DNA of 64,000 bases from contig JAIRPN010000015.1 of assembly GCA_031256975.1 (NCBI GenBank), positions 259,279-323,278 of the forward strand, read 5' to 3'. Every line of letters begins with the position of its first letter. The first letter of the stretch is position 1. A model generated the notes under the pieces. It was not told where the DNA came from. It saw only the letters and a program-made list of their open reading frames with translations, and did not search any database. Below, piece after piece: positions 1 through 8,813 of this stretch. Origin of the DNA: Verrucomicrobiales bacterium (GTDB lineage Bacteria; Verrucomicrobiota; Verrucomicrobiia; Methylacidiphilales; JAAUTS01). Both the position numbers and the translations under genes were made by a program.

Positions 1-2
1 TC

Positions 3-1112
3 TACTTCAGCAACATCCCGAAAAATTTCGCCATGCTGACGCAGGAGCAAATCCGCAAGATTCCCACCACTCCGCAAATCCTCACCTTCACCATCCGCCC
101 CGACATCACCCGCAGCCAGTGGACACTCTACACGCTCAAGGTGAACGACCATATCGTCCTGCAAGCCGGTAAAAATTCCAACGAAGCCGCCCTCGTCCTC
201 GACCAGCTCAAAGCCATTTTCCTCAAGATCATCCTGCCCCTGATCTTCGTCACCCTGATCGGCGGCGCGATCATCACCTACCGCACCACCCGCCCCTTGC
301 GCGACCTCAGCGCCACCATGCAGCGTATTTTGCAGGACGGTGCTTTTGAAACCCGCGTGCCCCTGCGTCCCTCCGATCCCGAACTCGGCTCGCTGTCCGC
401 CCTGTTCAACCGCCTGCTGGAGAAAAATTCCCGCCTGATCCAGTTGATGCGCGAGTCGATCGACAATGCGGCACACGACCTGCGCACCCCGCTTACCCGC
501 CTGCGCAACGCGGCGGAACTGGCCTTGAGCGGCAACAAGAACGAAGCCGAATTGCGCGAGGGCCTGGCCGACTGCCTGGAGGAATCCGAACACGTGTTGA
601 AGATGCTGGAAGTCACCATGGACGTGGCCGAGGCCAAAACCGGCAGCCTGCGCCTCGCCATTAGCGCCGTCGATCTGCACGAAGCTTGCTCCCGCGTGAT
701 TGAGCTGTACGAAATCATCGCCGAGGAAAAAGATATCCGCCTCGTCATTAGCGGTGAGAAAAATATCAAAGTTCACGCCGACGCCGTCCGTCTCAACCAG
801 GTCATTGCCAACCTGCTCGACAACTCCATCAAGTACAGCCCCGCCAACACCACCATCACGCTAACGGTGAGCCGCGACGAAAAATCCGGCAGCCTCGCCA
901 TTAGCGACCAGGGCTTCGGCATCTCCGAGCAGGACCTGCCGCGCATCTGGGACCGCATGTTCCGCGCCGACAACAGCCGCAGCCAGCGCGGCTCCGGCCT
1001 CGGCCTGAGCCTGGTGCAGGCCATCGTCCAGGCCCACAACGGCAGCATTGGTGTCACCAGCAAACTCAACGAGGGTTCCACATTTACTTTGAAATTGCCG
1101 CTGGCATCCTAG
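3..1112 (+). CDS. Sensor histidine kinase, 5'-truncated by the window
   Basis: The frame is open from the first bases, so the gene begins upstream; the first ATG at 33 is probably internal. Numbering from that ATG, a membrane helix (about 66-85) is followed by a HAMP linker, the DHp helix with the phospho-acceptor His in AAHDLRTPLTRL (about 148), and a HATPase_c domain with the N box (NLLDNSIKYSP), G1 box (DQGFGIS) and G2 box (GSGLGLSLV). The periplasmic sensor domain is mostly outside the window. It should autophosphorylate on His and pass the phosphate to a response regulator, presumably encoded upstream. The 3' end carries one copy of a 26-bp direct repeat that recurs after the next gene. 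Confidence 0.93.
   Translation, partial: YFSNIPKNFAMLTQEQIRKIPTTPQILTFTIRPDITRSQWTLYTLKVNDHIVLQAGKNSNEAALVLDQLKAIFLKIILPLIFVTLIGGAIITYRTTRPLRDLSATMQRILQDGAFETRVPLRPSDPELGSLSALFNRLLEKNSRLIQLMRESIDNAAHDLRTPLTRLRNAAELALSGNKNEAELREGLADCLEESEHVLKMLEVTMDVAEAKTGSLRLAISAVDLHEACSRVIELYEIIAEEKDIRLVISGEKNIKVHADAVRLNQVIANLLDNSIKYSPANTTITLTVSRDEKSGSLAISDQGFGISEQDLPRIWDRMFRADNSRSQRGSGLGLSLVQAIVQAHNGSIGVTSKLNEGSTFTLKLPLAS
1082..1107 (+). repeat. 26-bp direct repeat, left copy
   Basis: This copy codes for the last residues (FTLKLPLA) of the sensor kinase. It matches 1948-1973 at 25 of 26 bases (C for T at 1961). The two copies bracket the AT-rich esterase-like gene, as expected for a duplicated target or attachment site. 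Confidence 0.8.
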
Positions 1113-1122
1113 AATTATTGCC

Positions 1123-1944
1123 ATGGGAAAAGTCTGTTTTTTAGGTGAAGCCATTCACGGGGTCGCCGAATTCACAACCTATAAACATGACTGGTTAAGA
1201 AATCAACGTCCCGAGGAATGGATCATTGTATTTGAAGCGGATCACATCGGCATGCTCAATTCAGTCGCTAATGACGAACCAGCGTATCAAATCTTACAAA
1301 ATTTTCCCAAAGTACACCGTACTCAGGAAATGCTGATGTTATTGGAATATCTGATCGAAAAGAAAATTCCCTACTATGGAGCCGATGTTGTGACTAGGAA
1401 CAAAATCGCAAAATTTCACGGAGATATGCTTGTGCCGCGACAAATTCAAGCAGAGCAAGAAGGCTTATTTTATTCACAGGCTGACCCCTTTACCTTGCGG
1501 GATTCTTATATGGCAAAAGTCATCGCCAATGTGGCAAGCAATCATCCGCATAAAAATATCGCCGGATTTTTTCATAACGGCCACATCAAAAAACATGGGA
1601 GCAAAGAAATAGGCAAATTCAAACTTCGCGATACGGCTGAAGTCCTTTTTGCAGACCATCAAATTCCAAGTTACAGCACTGGTTTATTCGCCGCACAGGG
1701 AAACATGCTACATAATATTTTCACGCCTCGTAATTTTAACAACATAGCGGATACTGAAGTCATTGAATCGCTGGCCAAACCGGATTCCTCCCCGCTAATC
1801 ATCAAAGACAAGGAAACGATGGGCAATCTCGCGGCCTATCATCACGCTTTTGAAAAAGAAAATTTACCCGTCGCATGGCAATATGACGAATGCGTGATCT
1901 TTCACACGGCAACCACACCCACACTGGTTAAAGAAGCTCTTTGA
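1123..1944 (+). CDS. Erythromycin-esterase-like protein, likely inserted
   Basis: The 273-residue protein starts 10 bp after the kinase stop. It has the family signatures GEAIHGVAEF near the N terminus (GE.xHG..E), FEAD, RDSYMAKVIANV (RDxxMAxN-like) and FHNGHI (HNxH). Family members hydrolyse macrolide lactones or act in unrelated esterase roles, and are usually near 400 residues, so this is a short version and the substrate is open. It is clearly more AT-rich than its neighbours. It is flanked by two near-identical 26-bp repeats (1082-1107 and 1948-1973, one mismatch), suggesting insertion at the 3' end of the kinase gene. It does contain two copies of the genome-wide TTAGCG motif, so the insertion may be old or from a relative. 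Confidence 0.72.
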   Translation: MGKVCFLGEAIHGVAEFTTYKHDWLRNQRPEEWIIVFEADHIGMLNSVANDEPAYQILQNFPKVHRTQEMLMLLEYLIEKKIPYYGADVVTRNKIAKFHGDMLVPRQIQAEQEGLFYSQADPFTLRDSYMAKVIANVASNHPHKNIAGFFHNGHIKKHGSKEIGKFKLRDTAEVLFADHQIPSYSTGLFAAQGNMLHNIFTPRNFNNIADTEVIESLAKPDSSPLIIKDKETMGNLAAYHHAFEKENLPVAWQYDECVIFHTATTPTLVKEAL

Positions 1945-1947
1945 AGG

Positions 1948-1973
1948 ATTTACTTTGAAACTGCCGCTGGCAT
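1948..1973 (+). repeat. 26-bp direct repeat, right copy
   Basis: A non-coding near-copy of the kinase 3' end, starting 4 bp after the stop of the esterase-like gene. It is the second flank of the presumed insertion. Confidence 0.8.
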
Positions 1974-2017
1974 GAACTCTCTTTGACAACTAACAATTCA
2001 TTTGCTTCTATACGGAT

Positions 2018-2371
2018 ATGAAAAGACACCCTTTAATTTTAATATGTCTTGTTGTTGCTATTTGTTTTTCGGGCTGCAAAAATGAAAAAGACAATGCCAT
2101 CAAATGGGAATATAAAACAGTTACGTGGAGTCAACTTTACAGGCCACTTATGCTTGGGATGGAACAAAATGGTGAAGCTAAATTTTTCAGCGATCCAGAA
2201 AAAAGCAGTTGGATGATCGACATGAGAAACGGACTCGCCCTGATGGAAAAGGACGAAAAAGAAAATTATTTTGTAAAAAAATTGGATGAACTTGGAAATG
2301 ATGGATGGGAGTTGGCCGCCACAATCGGCAACGAACGACCCACTTATATCTTCAAAAGAATTAAAAAATAA
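2018..2371 (+). CDS. Small lipoprotein with DUF4177-like domain
   Basis: 117 residues. The N terminus has a basic start, a hydrophobic stretch and the lipobox CFSGC (Cys about 20), so it should be a membrane-anchored lipoprotein. After it come IKWEYKTVTW and, at the C terminus, LDELGNDGWELAATIG...YIFKRI, which matches the W-E-Y-K ... L.ELG..GWEL ... FKR pattern of DUF4177. The function of that family is unknown. The gene is AT-rich like the preceding insert and may have arrived with it. Confidence 0.7.
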   Translation: MKRHPLILICLVVAICFSGCKNEKDNAIKWEYKTVTWSQLYRPLMLGMEQNGEAKFFSDPEKSSWMIDMRNGLALMEKDEKENYFVKKLDELGNDGWELAATIGNERPTYIFKRIKK

Positions 2372-2378
2372 TTTGCCT

Positions 2379-2666
2379 ATGAAAGAAGTCACTGTCTTCG
2401 CCACAATCACAGCCAAAAAAGAAGCCGTCGCGCAAGTGCTTGCGGAACTCCAGATCCTGGTTCCCGCCGTGCAACAGGAACCGGGCTGCATCGCCTACAA
2501 ACTGCACCAGAATGTCCGGCAACCGGAGTTGTTTCACTTTTACGAAATCTGGGGCAGCCAGGAGTTGCTCGACCAGCATGCGATCGCGCCGGCCTTGACC
2601 GCATTCAAGCAAAAGACCGCCGGGTTGCTGACGGGTCTGGACGTGTTCGTGGCCAAACCGGTTTGA
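2379..2666 (+). CDS. ABM-domain monooxygenase-like protein
   Basis: The start is set at ATG 2379, 7 bp after the previous stop; a longer frame from 2286 would overlap the lipoprotein gene. The 95-residue protein is one antibiotic-biosynthesis-monooxygenase (YgiN-type) ferredoxin-like fold: KEVTVFATITAKKEAVAQVLAEL, then EPGCIAYKLHQN, then FHFYEIWGSQELLDQHAIAPALTAF. Members are small dimeric quinol or heme-related oxygenases; the substrate cannot be told. The truncated globin gene follows after 4 bp, so the two probably form an operon. Confidence 0.8.
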   Translation: MKEVTVFATITAKKEAVAQVLAELQILVPAVQQEPGCIAYKLHQNVRQPELFHFYEIWGSQELLDQHAIAPALTAFKQKTAGLLTGLDVFVAKPV

Positions 2667-2670
2667 ACCG

Positions 2671-3054
2671 ATGAGTGGGGTTTTATTTGAACGGGTTGGG
2701 GGTCGCAAGGGACTGTTGCGCCTGCTGCGTCATTTTTACGCCGACGTACGCCAGCACGCCGTGATCGGGCCGATTTTCCTGGCGAAGATCCACGACTGGC
2801 CCGCGCATCTGGAAAAAATCGCCGATTTCTGGTCGGGCCTAACCGGCGGTCCCGCCGAATACGGCGGCGGAATGGCAGCCCGGCATGTTCCGCTCGGCCT
2901 GGAGGAACAACATTTTCAGGCCTGGCTCACGCTGTGGCAGCACAATTGCCGCGCGCAGCTGGGCGCGGAGGAAGCCGAGGAAATGATCGCGCTGGCCAAC
3001 AACATCGGTGACCGTCTGCGGGGCATCGTGGCCCGCGCGCGGTTGCTGCAATAA
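2671..3054 (+). CDS. Group III-type truncated hemoglobin
   Basis: 127 residues. The pattern FYADVRQHAVIGPIF, HLEKIADFWSGLTGG, Y-G-G-GMAARHVPL and HFQAWLTLW is that of the truncated globins, closest to group III (Campylobacter Ctb type). The proximal His is probably in EEQHFQAWL. It should bind heme and O2 or NO. It shares a short operon with the ABM protein and converges on the Bat operon at 3066. Confidence 0.85.
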   Translation: MSGVLFERVGGRKGLLRLLRHFYADVRQHAVIGPIFLAKIHDWPAHLEKIADFWSGLTGGPAEYGGGMAARHVPLGLEEQHFQAWLTLWQHNCRAQLGAEEAEEMIALANNIGDRLRGIVARARLLQ

Positions 3055-3065
3055 GCAGCCGCTAA

Positions 3066-3848
3066 TCACGAGGCGGGCAAGACCGGCTTGAGCTTGGCGA
3101 GCGGAATCCAGCCTTTTTGTCCGGCCGGGTTTTTGACATACACGAACTCGTTGTAATGCTTCAACGGCTTGACCAGGTCGCCTTCCTTCAGGCTGGCAAC
3201 ATCGCCCGCGTCGGCAAACGGCGAAACTTTCAGCGGCGTGCCCTCGCCCATCACCACTTGCTGGTCGAGTTGCTGGGTTTGCACCATCATGCCACCACCC
3301 GCCAACAGCAACACCAGCACGCTAACCGCGACCATGCCGTGGAACAGGCGGGTCGGGCATTTTTCGTGCTCGCCGAAATTCAGCCAGGCGCCGCGCAAAA
3401 AAACGCCCAGCATGGCCGCCAACAGCGAGGCGAACCCAATCCAGGCCCAGGTGTTTAAGCCAAACGCGACAAAGGGTTTCTGCCATACCGGGACCACGGG
3501 TTCCGGCAGGCCGCGCGACTGGCGCAGCACGGCGAGGTTGGCGGCAACATCGGCCGCGTTCGGCTCCAGCAGCAACGCGCGCTGGTATTCCAGTACCGCC
3601 TTGCCGATCTCGCCTTTCAGGTAATAGGCATTGCCGAGGTTGTAAAACACCGAGGCCGACAGGCTGCCGTCCTGCAGCAGGTTTTCATAAATGCGGATGG
3701 CGTCGTCGTATTTCTTCGCCGCGTAGGCCTGGTTGGCCGCGTCAAAATCGCTGGTGCCGGGTTTGCCCGCCATCAGCGGCGCCGACGCCAACAGTAAAAG
3801 AGCAAGAATTAATCCTCCCTGACGCAGCTTCGACTTCAAATTTTTCAT
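3066..3848 (-). CDS. batE: BatE-like TPR and SH3 membrane protein
   Basis: 260 residues: a signal peptide or first helix (12-28), TPR repeats (about 35-110: YDDAIRIYENLL, YNLGNAYYLKGEIGKAVLEYQRAL), two membrane helices (about 130-150 and 172-192), and a C-terminal bacterial SH3 domain (VKPLKHYNEFVYVKNPAGQKGWI). This is the architecture of BatE, the last gene of the Bacteroides aerotolerance-type operon. Its start overlaps the end of batD by 4 bp. Confidence 0.85.
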   Translation of the reverse strand: MKNLKSKLRQGGLILALLLLASAPLMAGKPGTSDFDAANQAYAAKKYDDAIRIYENLLQDGSLSASVFYNLGNAYYLKGEIGKAVLEYQRALLLEPNAADVAANLAVLRQSRGLPEPVVPVWQKPFVAFGLNTWAWIGFASLLAAMLGVFLRGAWLNFGEHEKCPTRLFHGMVAVSVLVLLLAGGGMMVQTQQLDQQVVMGEGTPLKVSPFADAGDVASLKEGDLVKPLKHYNEFVYVKNPAGQKGWIPLAKLKPVLPAS

Positions 3849-5683
3849 GCTTTTGCCTCCAATTGCCTGAGTTGTTCGGTTATGCGCTGTCTTAAATCAA
3901 ACATTTCATCGCGGCTGAAACGGCGGCCCGCATAGGTGACGGCATCCGCTGTCTCAAACAGGGCCACGATCGGCTCACCGTTGGCGCCCAGTCTGGCACG
4001 CACATCGGCGGTGGTGATGCTCTCGGCGCGAACTTTCCACAGACCGGCGAGCCGTTCACGCAACGCACGGCTGGCAGCCTCGGCAAAGGCGGCGGAATCC
4101 TCGTTGGCCAGTGCGGAATCAAGCGCCTGCAAGGAATGCACGATGTTGCGGCCCATGCGCTTGTTTTGCTGGTAATCGGTATTCAGCACCTGTTTGCGGT
4201 AACGGCGCAGCAGGAAAAACCCGGCCAGGCCGATCAACAGCGAACCGCTGTTAGCGACCCAGTACCAGGCCCTGCCGGTCACCGGCAACAGGTTGGCGCG
4301 CAGGGCGCCTTCTTCCAGGCGGATGGGCGCCAGCACCGGGCCGTTGTTTTCCGGTGCGGGGTGAACGGGAGTCTGCTGCGCCAAGGATTTGTCCTGCTCG
4401 GCGGGCAATATCGCCACCCTGGGCAATTCCGGATGCAGGGTCACATATTGCACCGCCTGCGGATCGAAGTAGGAAAATTCAAGCGCGGGCAGGCTGTTTA
4501 ATTGCCCGTCCTGCGGAATCAAGGCTTGGGTGAAAGTCTTGGCTCCCTCGATTCCGGTGCTGTCCGACGGCTCGAAATGATTGCTCGCGGGATACACTTT
4601 CCAGCCTTTGCTGTCGGCAAAGGCCGGCGCGCTGATGCGGTCAAAATTGCCGCTGCCCTGGATTTCCAGCTTCATCGTCAACGGGTCGCCGACATGCACC
4701 TGCAGCGGGTCGGCGGAAAGCTTGGCGCTGAACCTGCCAATCGCCCCGGCGAATGAGGTCGGCCGGCCTTCCTCGGGCAGGGCCAGCACGCCAACCGTGT
4801 GGTTCCTGCTGTTGACGGTAACGGATTTTTCCACGCGGCGGCGGAAAAATCCGCGGAAGAAGGGATCATTGAACGGGTCGTTATTGTCACCGTCCTGGCC
4901 GCTGTCGCTCTCGACCACGTAAATTGACAAGGGCCATTGCGCGTTGAGGTCGAACTGCCCTTCCTTGATTGCTGTTAGCGACACGGCGGCGCTAACCACG
5001 ATATACGGGACGCCGTCGACGACCTGTTCGCTTTGCCTGATCTGGTTCGGCTTGAGCGTCGAGCTGGCGAAGGAATCGTTCTTGATCGACGGCATGCCGA
5101 CCTGGTTGATCTGCAAATTGGAATTGCGATTGATGTAAAAACTGATGGTCACCGGCACCACCTGGCCGACGTACATTTTGTCCGGCACACCGGTGATGCG
5201 GCCAAAGATTGATTTGTTTTTCTCGATGTCGGCGGGAACCGTGGCCGACGATGGCGCAGAGGAACCCGTGCCACCCGCCTGGGCGGGCGAAGCGGCGCTG
5301 TTGTCCTTCAATACCTTCAGGGTTAGCGGCTGGGTTTGCAGGTTTTTACCATCGACCTGGCAGGAGATTGGCGGAATGGTGAAACTGCCTTCCTTGGTCG
5401 GCACCACGCGGTAGATCAAGGTCACGTTCGACGACATGCTGCCGTTGACCCAGGAGAACTGGCTGCTTTGCCCGGCATTTTCAAACTCCAATCCGTCGAC
5501 CTGCGGCAGGGCGGGATTGGCGGAACGGGAACCATTGATAACCAGTTTCAACACCGCGGACTGCCCCAGGCTGATGGCGTCCGGTGACAAATTGGCCTGC
5601 ACGTTGGCGTCAGCCGCCAGCGCGGCCAGCGGCGCAAGGCCCAGCAACATCACGGTTAGCGTCTTGAACAGATTCCTCTTCAT
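3845..5683 (-). CDS. batD: BatD-like oxygen-tolerance protein
   Basis: 612 residues with signal peptide (MKRNLFKTLTVMLLGLAPLAALAADA), a long periplasmic region of beta-rich repeats (VQANLSPDAISLGQSAVLKL..., SADPLQVHVGDPLTMKLEI) and one C-terminal membrane helix near residue 480 (WYWVANSGSLLIGLAGFFLL) followed by a cytoplasmic helical tail. This is the BatD (COG NOG/BatD) layout. It sits 1 bp after the BatBC gene and overlaps batE. The operon is associated with oxidative stress and envelope integrity; molecular activity is unproven. Confidence 0.88.
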   Translation of the reverse strand: MKRNLFKTLTVMLLGLAPLAALAADANVQANLSPDAISLGQSAVLKLVINGSRSANPALPQVDGLEFENAGQSSQFSWVNGSMSSNVTLIYRVVPTKEGSFTIPPISCQVDGKNLQTQPLTLKVLKDNSAASPAQAGGTGSSAPSSATVPADIEKNKSIFGRITGVPDKMYVGQVVPVTISFYINRNSNLQINQVGMPSIKNDSFASSTLKPNQIRQSEQVVDGVPYIVVSAAVSLTAIKEGQFDLNAQWPLSIYVVESDSGQDGDNNDPFNDPFFRGFFRRRVEKSVTVNSRNHTVGVLALPEEGRPTSFAGAIGRFSAKLSADPLQVHVGDPLTMKLEIQGSGNFDRISAPAFADSKGWKVYPASNHFEPSDSTGIEGAKTFTQALIPQDGQLNSLPALEFSYFDPQAVQYVTLHPELPRVAILPAEQDKSLAQQTPVHPAPENNGPVLAPIRLEEGALRANLLPVTGRAWYWVANSGSLLIGLAGFFLLRRYRKQVLNTDYQQNKRMGRNIVHSLQALDSALANEDSAAFAEAASRALRERLAGLWKVRAESITTADVRARLGANGEPIVALFETADAVTYAGRRFSRDEMFDLRQRITEQLRQLEAKA

Positions 5684-5684
5684 G

Positions 5685-7673
5685 TCACCAATCCTTCTTG
5701 TTGTCTTTTTGTGAACCGGATTGATTTTGGTAATTCGGCATCGACATATTATACGGACGTTCCTCGCCTTTTAAAGAATCCAATGCGGCCTGCGCCTGTT
5801 CCTTGCTCATGCCGCCGGGCTGTTGATCCGGGCCGCCTTGCTGCTGTTGCCGGTTGCCGGAATTCTGCTGATCCTTCTGATCTTTGCCCGGTTGCGGTTT
5901 GCCATTAGCGTCCTGCTTTTGCGGTTGGTTCTGGTCCTGCTGTCCCTTGCCTTGCTGGTTTTGTTTATCCTGCTTGTTTTGCGAATTGTTTTGGTTTTGC
6001 TGCTGGTTCTGTTGCGACTGGTTGTTCTTGTCGCCGGAGTTCTGCTGCTGTTGGTTCTGGTCTTGGTTTTGCTGTTGCTTGTCCTTGTCCGACTGGTTTT
6101 TATCCTGTTGGCTTTGGTTCTGCTGCTGTTGCTGATCCTTTTGATCTTTCTGGTCCTGTTTGTCTTTGTCCTTGTCCTGGTTCTGCTGGGGCGGCGGCAG
6201 TTCATTCAGGCGTTTCTGCACAAACTCCATGTTGTATTTGGCGTCCTGGTCCTTCTCATTGAGCTTCAATGCGCCCTGGTAGGCCTGCACCGATTGTTGC
6301 CAGAGTTTCCGCGTGGCGTCGGGATCGCTCTTTTCCGTGGTCTCGCCGCGACGGTACAAGCTGTTGCCGTAATTGTAATAGGCCTGGTTTTGTAATTTCA
6401 GGTCATCCGCGCTCAGGGCTTTTTGCAAGGCCTCGGAAGCCAGTTGGTAATGGCCAAGTTTGTAGTTGGCAGTGCCGTAGTCGTAATTCAAAACAGGATC
6501 GTCGGGATGCTTGGCCAGTTTGGTTTTGTATTTTTCCACCAGTTTTGCGAATTCCTGCCGGTCCTTGGCGTTCGGCGCGCTGTTGGCACGGGCGGCCCAA
6601 GGCAGGCCAAACATCATCAGCAACATCGCGGTTAGCGCCGCGGCGGATACGGATTTTTTACGGGCAAACCACTGGGTCTTGCGTTCGCGGGTCAGGAACT
6701 CCGCCGCCAACAGCAACATTCCCGCCGCCAACGGCCAGCCGAAGCGCTCCAGCGGAATCTTTTCCATGCGGCTGCTCAGCTCCTGCTTGGGAATAATCTG
6801 GATCTTGTCGTTGTAAATTTTTTCCACGCCACCGCCGGTGGAACTTTGCAGGGCGTAGGAGCCCCCGGTGAGCTCGGCGATTTTTTTCAACATGGTTTCA
6901 TCCAGCCGTGATTTCACAATCTGGCCCTTCTCATCCTTGAGGAAATCCACGCCGCCGCTTTCGTTCGGCACCGGAATCAGGTCGCCGGTCGGAGTGCCGA
7001 TGCCGACAGTGTAAATCACAATACCCTGCGAAGCCGCACGCTTGGCCTCGGCCAGCGCCGAACCCTCCAAGTCCTCGCCATCGGTCAGCAAAATCATGAT
7101 TTTTTTGCTGCCCTGCGCCTTGCCCAGCAAATCCTCGCCCGCCCGCATCGCCGTGGCAAGGTCGGTGCCCGGCACCGGCATCATGTCCGGCGACAAGGTG
7201 TCCAGCGATTGCAAAAACATGTCGTAATCCAGGGTCGGCGGGCACATCACGTAGGCGGAACCGGCAAAGGGAATCAGTGCCAGGCGGTCGCCATCGGCCA
7301 TGTCCACCAGGTCGCGCACCGCCAGCTTGGCGCGTTCCAGGCGGCTCGGCTTCACGTCCTGCGTCAGCATGCTGCGCGACACGTCGATCGCCACCACGAT
7401 ATCAATGCCCTTGCGTTTCACCTCCTGCCAACGATAACCGACCTGCGGCCGTGCCAGCGCAATGAAAAAACACGCTAATGACAAAACAAACAAGATGCGT
7501 TTCACCAAACGGCGCAGCGGCGAAAAGTTCACCGTTAGCTCCGCCAGCAAATGCCTGGACACAAACGATTCCAGCGCCAGACGACGGCGACGGTCCGACC
7601 ACCAGAAAAAAGCCGCCAACAGCAGGCACACCACCGCGCCGACGTACAACCAAAGCGGGGTCGCGAAACTCAT
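5685..7673 (-). CDS. Fused BatB-BatC: VWA protein with TPR and Q/N/K/D-rich tail
   Basis: 662 residues. Residues 1-330 are BatB: two N-terminal helices (8-25, 58-75), a von Willebrand A domain with a complete MIDAS (DVSRS 97-101, T in the PGTDLATA loop, DGED 198-201) and a C-terminal helix (312-327). After a basic linker comes another hydrophobic segment ending WAARANS (342-364) that looks like a leftover signal peptide. A BatC-like TPR region follows (about 370-495), then a low-complexity stretch rich in Gln, Asn, Lys and Asp (about 500-640). BatB and BatC are separate genes in Bacteroides, so this is a fusion. Confidence 0.88.
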   Translation of the reverse strand: MSFATPLWLYVGAVVCLLLAAFFWWSDRRRRLALESFVSRHLLAELTVNFSPLRRLVKRILFVLSLACFFIALARPQVGYRWQEVKRKGIDIVVAIDVSRSMLTQDVKPSRLERAKLAVRDLVDMADGDRLALIPFAGSAYVMCPPTLDYDMFLQSLDTLSPDMMPVPGTDLATAMRAGEDLLGKAQGSKKIMILLTDGEDLEGSALAEAKRAASQGIVIYTVGIGTPTGDLIPVPNESGGVDFLKDEKGQIVKSRLDETMLKKIAELTGGSYALQSSTGGGVEKIYNDKIQIIPKQELSSRMEKIPLERFGWPLAAGMLLLAAEFLTRERKTQWFARKKSVSAAALTAMLLMMFGLPWAARANSAPNAKDRQEFAKLVEKYKTKLAKHPDDPVLNYDYGTANYKLGHYQLASEALQKALSADDLKLQNQAYYNYGNSLYRRGETTEKSDPDATRKLWQQSVQAYQGALKLNEKDQDAKYNMEFVQKRLNELPPPQQNQDKDKDKQDQKDQKDQQQQQNQSQQDKNQSDKDKQQQNQDQNQQQQNSGDKNNQSQQNQQQNQNNSQNKQDKQNQQGKGQQDQNQPQKQDANGKPQPGKDQKDQQNSGNRQQQQGGPDQQPGGMSKEQAQAALDSLKGEERPYNMSMPNYQNQSGSQKDNKKDW

Positions 7674-8674
7674 GGCAACCTCCTGATTAGCGCCTCGGAA
7701 AACGCCACTTCCAGCAACAGCACCGCCAGTGCCGGAAGAATCGCCCAGTGGAACAGCTCGCGGTAGTTCTCAAATTTCTTGGTCACATGCACCGTGGTCT
7801 CCATCTGGTTGATCTCCGCGTAAATGCCCTTCAACGAATCGGTGTCGGTGGCGCGGTAATATTTACCACCGGTTTCCTGCGCGATTTTTTGCAAGGTGTC
7901 CTCGTCAATATCCACCTGCATCGGCACGGTGACTTTGCGCCCGAACTGGTCGGTGGCGGGAATCATCGCTTCGCCACGCGTGCCCGCGCCAATAGTATAA
8001 ACTTTAACGCCCATCGCCTTGGCCAATTCGGCGGCCGCCAACGGCGAAATCTTGCCCATGTTGTTGATCCCGTCGGTCAGCAAAATAATGACCTTCGACT
8101 TGCCCTTCTGGTCACGCAAATGATTGGTGCAGGTCGCCAGCGCCGAGCCGATCGCGGTGCCGTCCTCAACGCCGTCGGTGCTGATGGCATCCACCCGCTG
8201 CTCCAGCCAGTCGTGGTCCATGGTCAGTGGCGAAACCAAATACGAATACCCGGCAAAAGCCACCGCGCCGATGCGGTCATTGGGACGCTGGTCGATGAAA
8301 TTTTTCACCACCGATTTCACCACCTCCACGCGACTGGTTGGCTGGCCGTTCAATTTGAAATCCAGCGCCTGCATCGAGCCGCTGATGTCGATTGCCAGCA
8401 TGATGTCGATGCCGTTGGCGGAAATGTCCTGCGTCTGCTTGCCCAGTTGCGGGCGTGCCAGCGCGAAAATGAACAACGCCAGCGCCGCCAGCCGCAACAG
8501 CATGGCAAACCAGCCCGCCGCCGATTTTTTCGGCGCGCCGGTTTGCCGCGCTATCGAGGTGGAGGAAAAAAGGATCGTCGCCGCCTTGCCCCGGCGGCCC
8601 CACCACAGCGCCAGCAACGGCAGCGCCAGCAACAGCCAGAGAAAGCCGGGATACATGAAACGGAAGGAAGTCAT
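7670..8674 (-). CDS. batA: BatA: VWA-domain membrane protein
   Basis: 334 residues: helices at 8-25 and 55-73, VWA domain with MIDAS DISGS (96-100) and DGINN, then a C-terminal helix near 310-325. It is paralogous to the N-terminal half of the next gene, which it overlaps by 4 bp. BatA and BatB are thought to form a membrane complex organised by metal-dependent VWA contacts and loaded by the MoxR ATPase of the same operon. Confidence 0.9.
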   Translation of the reverse strand: MTSFRFMYPGFLWLLLALPLLALWWGRRGKAATILFSSTSIARQTGAPKKSAAGWFAMLLRLAALALFIFALARPQLGKQTQDISANGIDIMLAIDISGSMQALDFKLNGQPTSRVEVVKSVVKNFIDQRPNDRIGAVAFAGYSYLVSPLTMDHDWLEQRVDAISTDGVEDGTAIGSALATCTNHLRDQKGKSKVIILLTDGINNMGKISPLAAAELAKAMGVKVYTIGAGTRGEAMIPATDQFGRKVTVPMQVDIDEDTLQKIAQETGGKYYRATDTDSLKGIYAEINQMETTVHVTKKFENYRELFHWAILPALAVLLLEVAFSEALIRRLP

Positions 8675-8700
8675 GCGCCCTCTCTCCCGATGGCACCCGC

Positions 8701-8794
8701 GCGAAACCGCGAAGGCGCGAAGAAACCGTTGCCAGGAGAAAGGGAAAAACTCCGGACAACGGTTTTTTTAATCTTCGCGCCTTCGCGGCTTCGC
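8701..8794. repeat. Long inverted repeat between DUF4381 and batA genes
   Basis: Arms at 8701-8730 and 8758-8794 are complementary over about 30 bases, with a few extra bases in the right arm. They read 'cgcgaaggcgcgaag' and its complement. It lies within the operon in the 139-bp gap, and could be an mRNA processing or attenuation hairpin, or a mobile repeat of the 'cttcgcgccttcgcggc' type. Confidence 0.75.
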
Positions 8795-8813
8795 CTGAAA
8801 ATCATTTGCGGAA

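Noticed and set aside
5823..6395. Hydrophobic Leu/Val-rich plus-strand frame
   Set aside because: This is the reverse of the Gln/Asn/Lys/Asp-rich tail of BatBC; such codons read as Leu/Val on the other strand.
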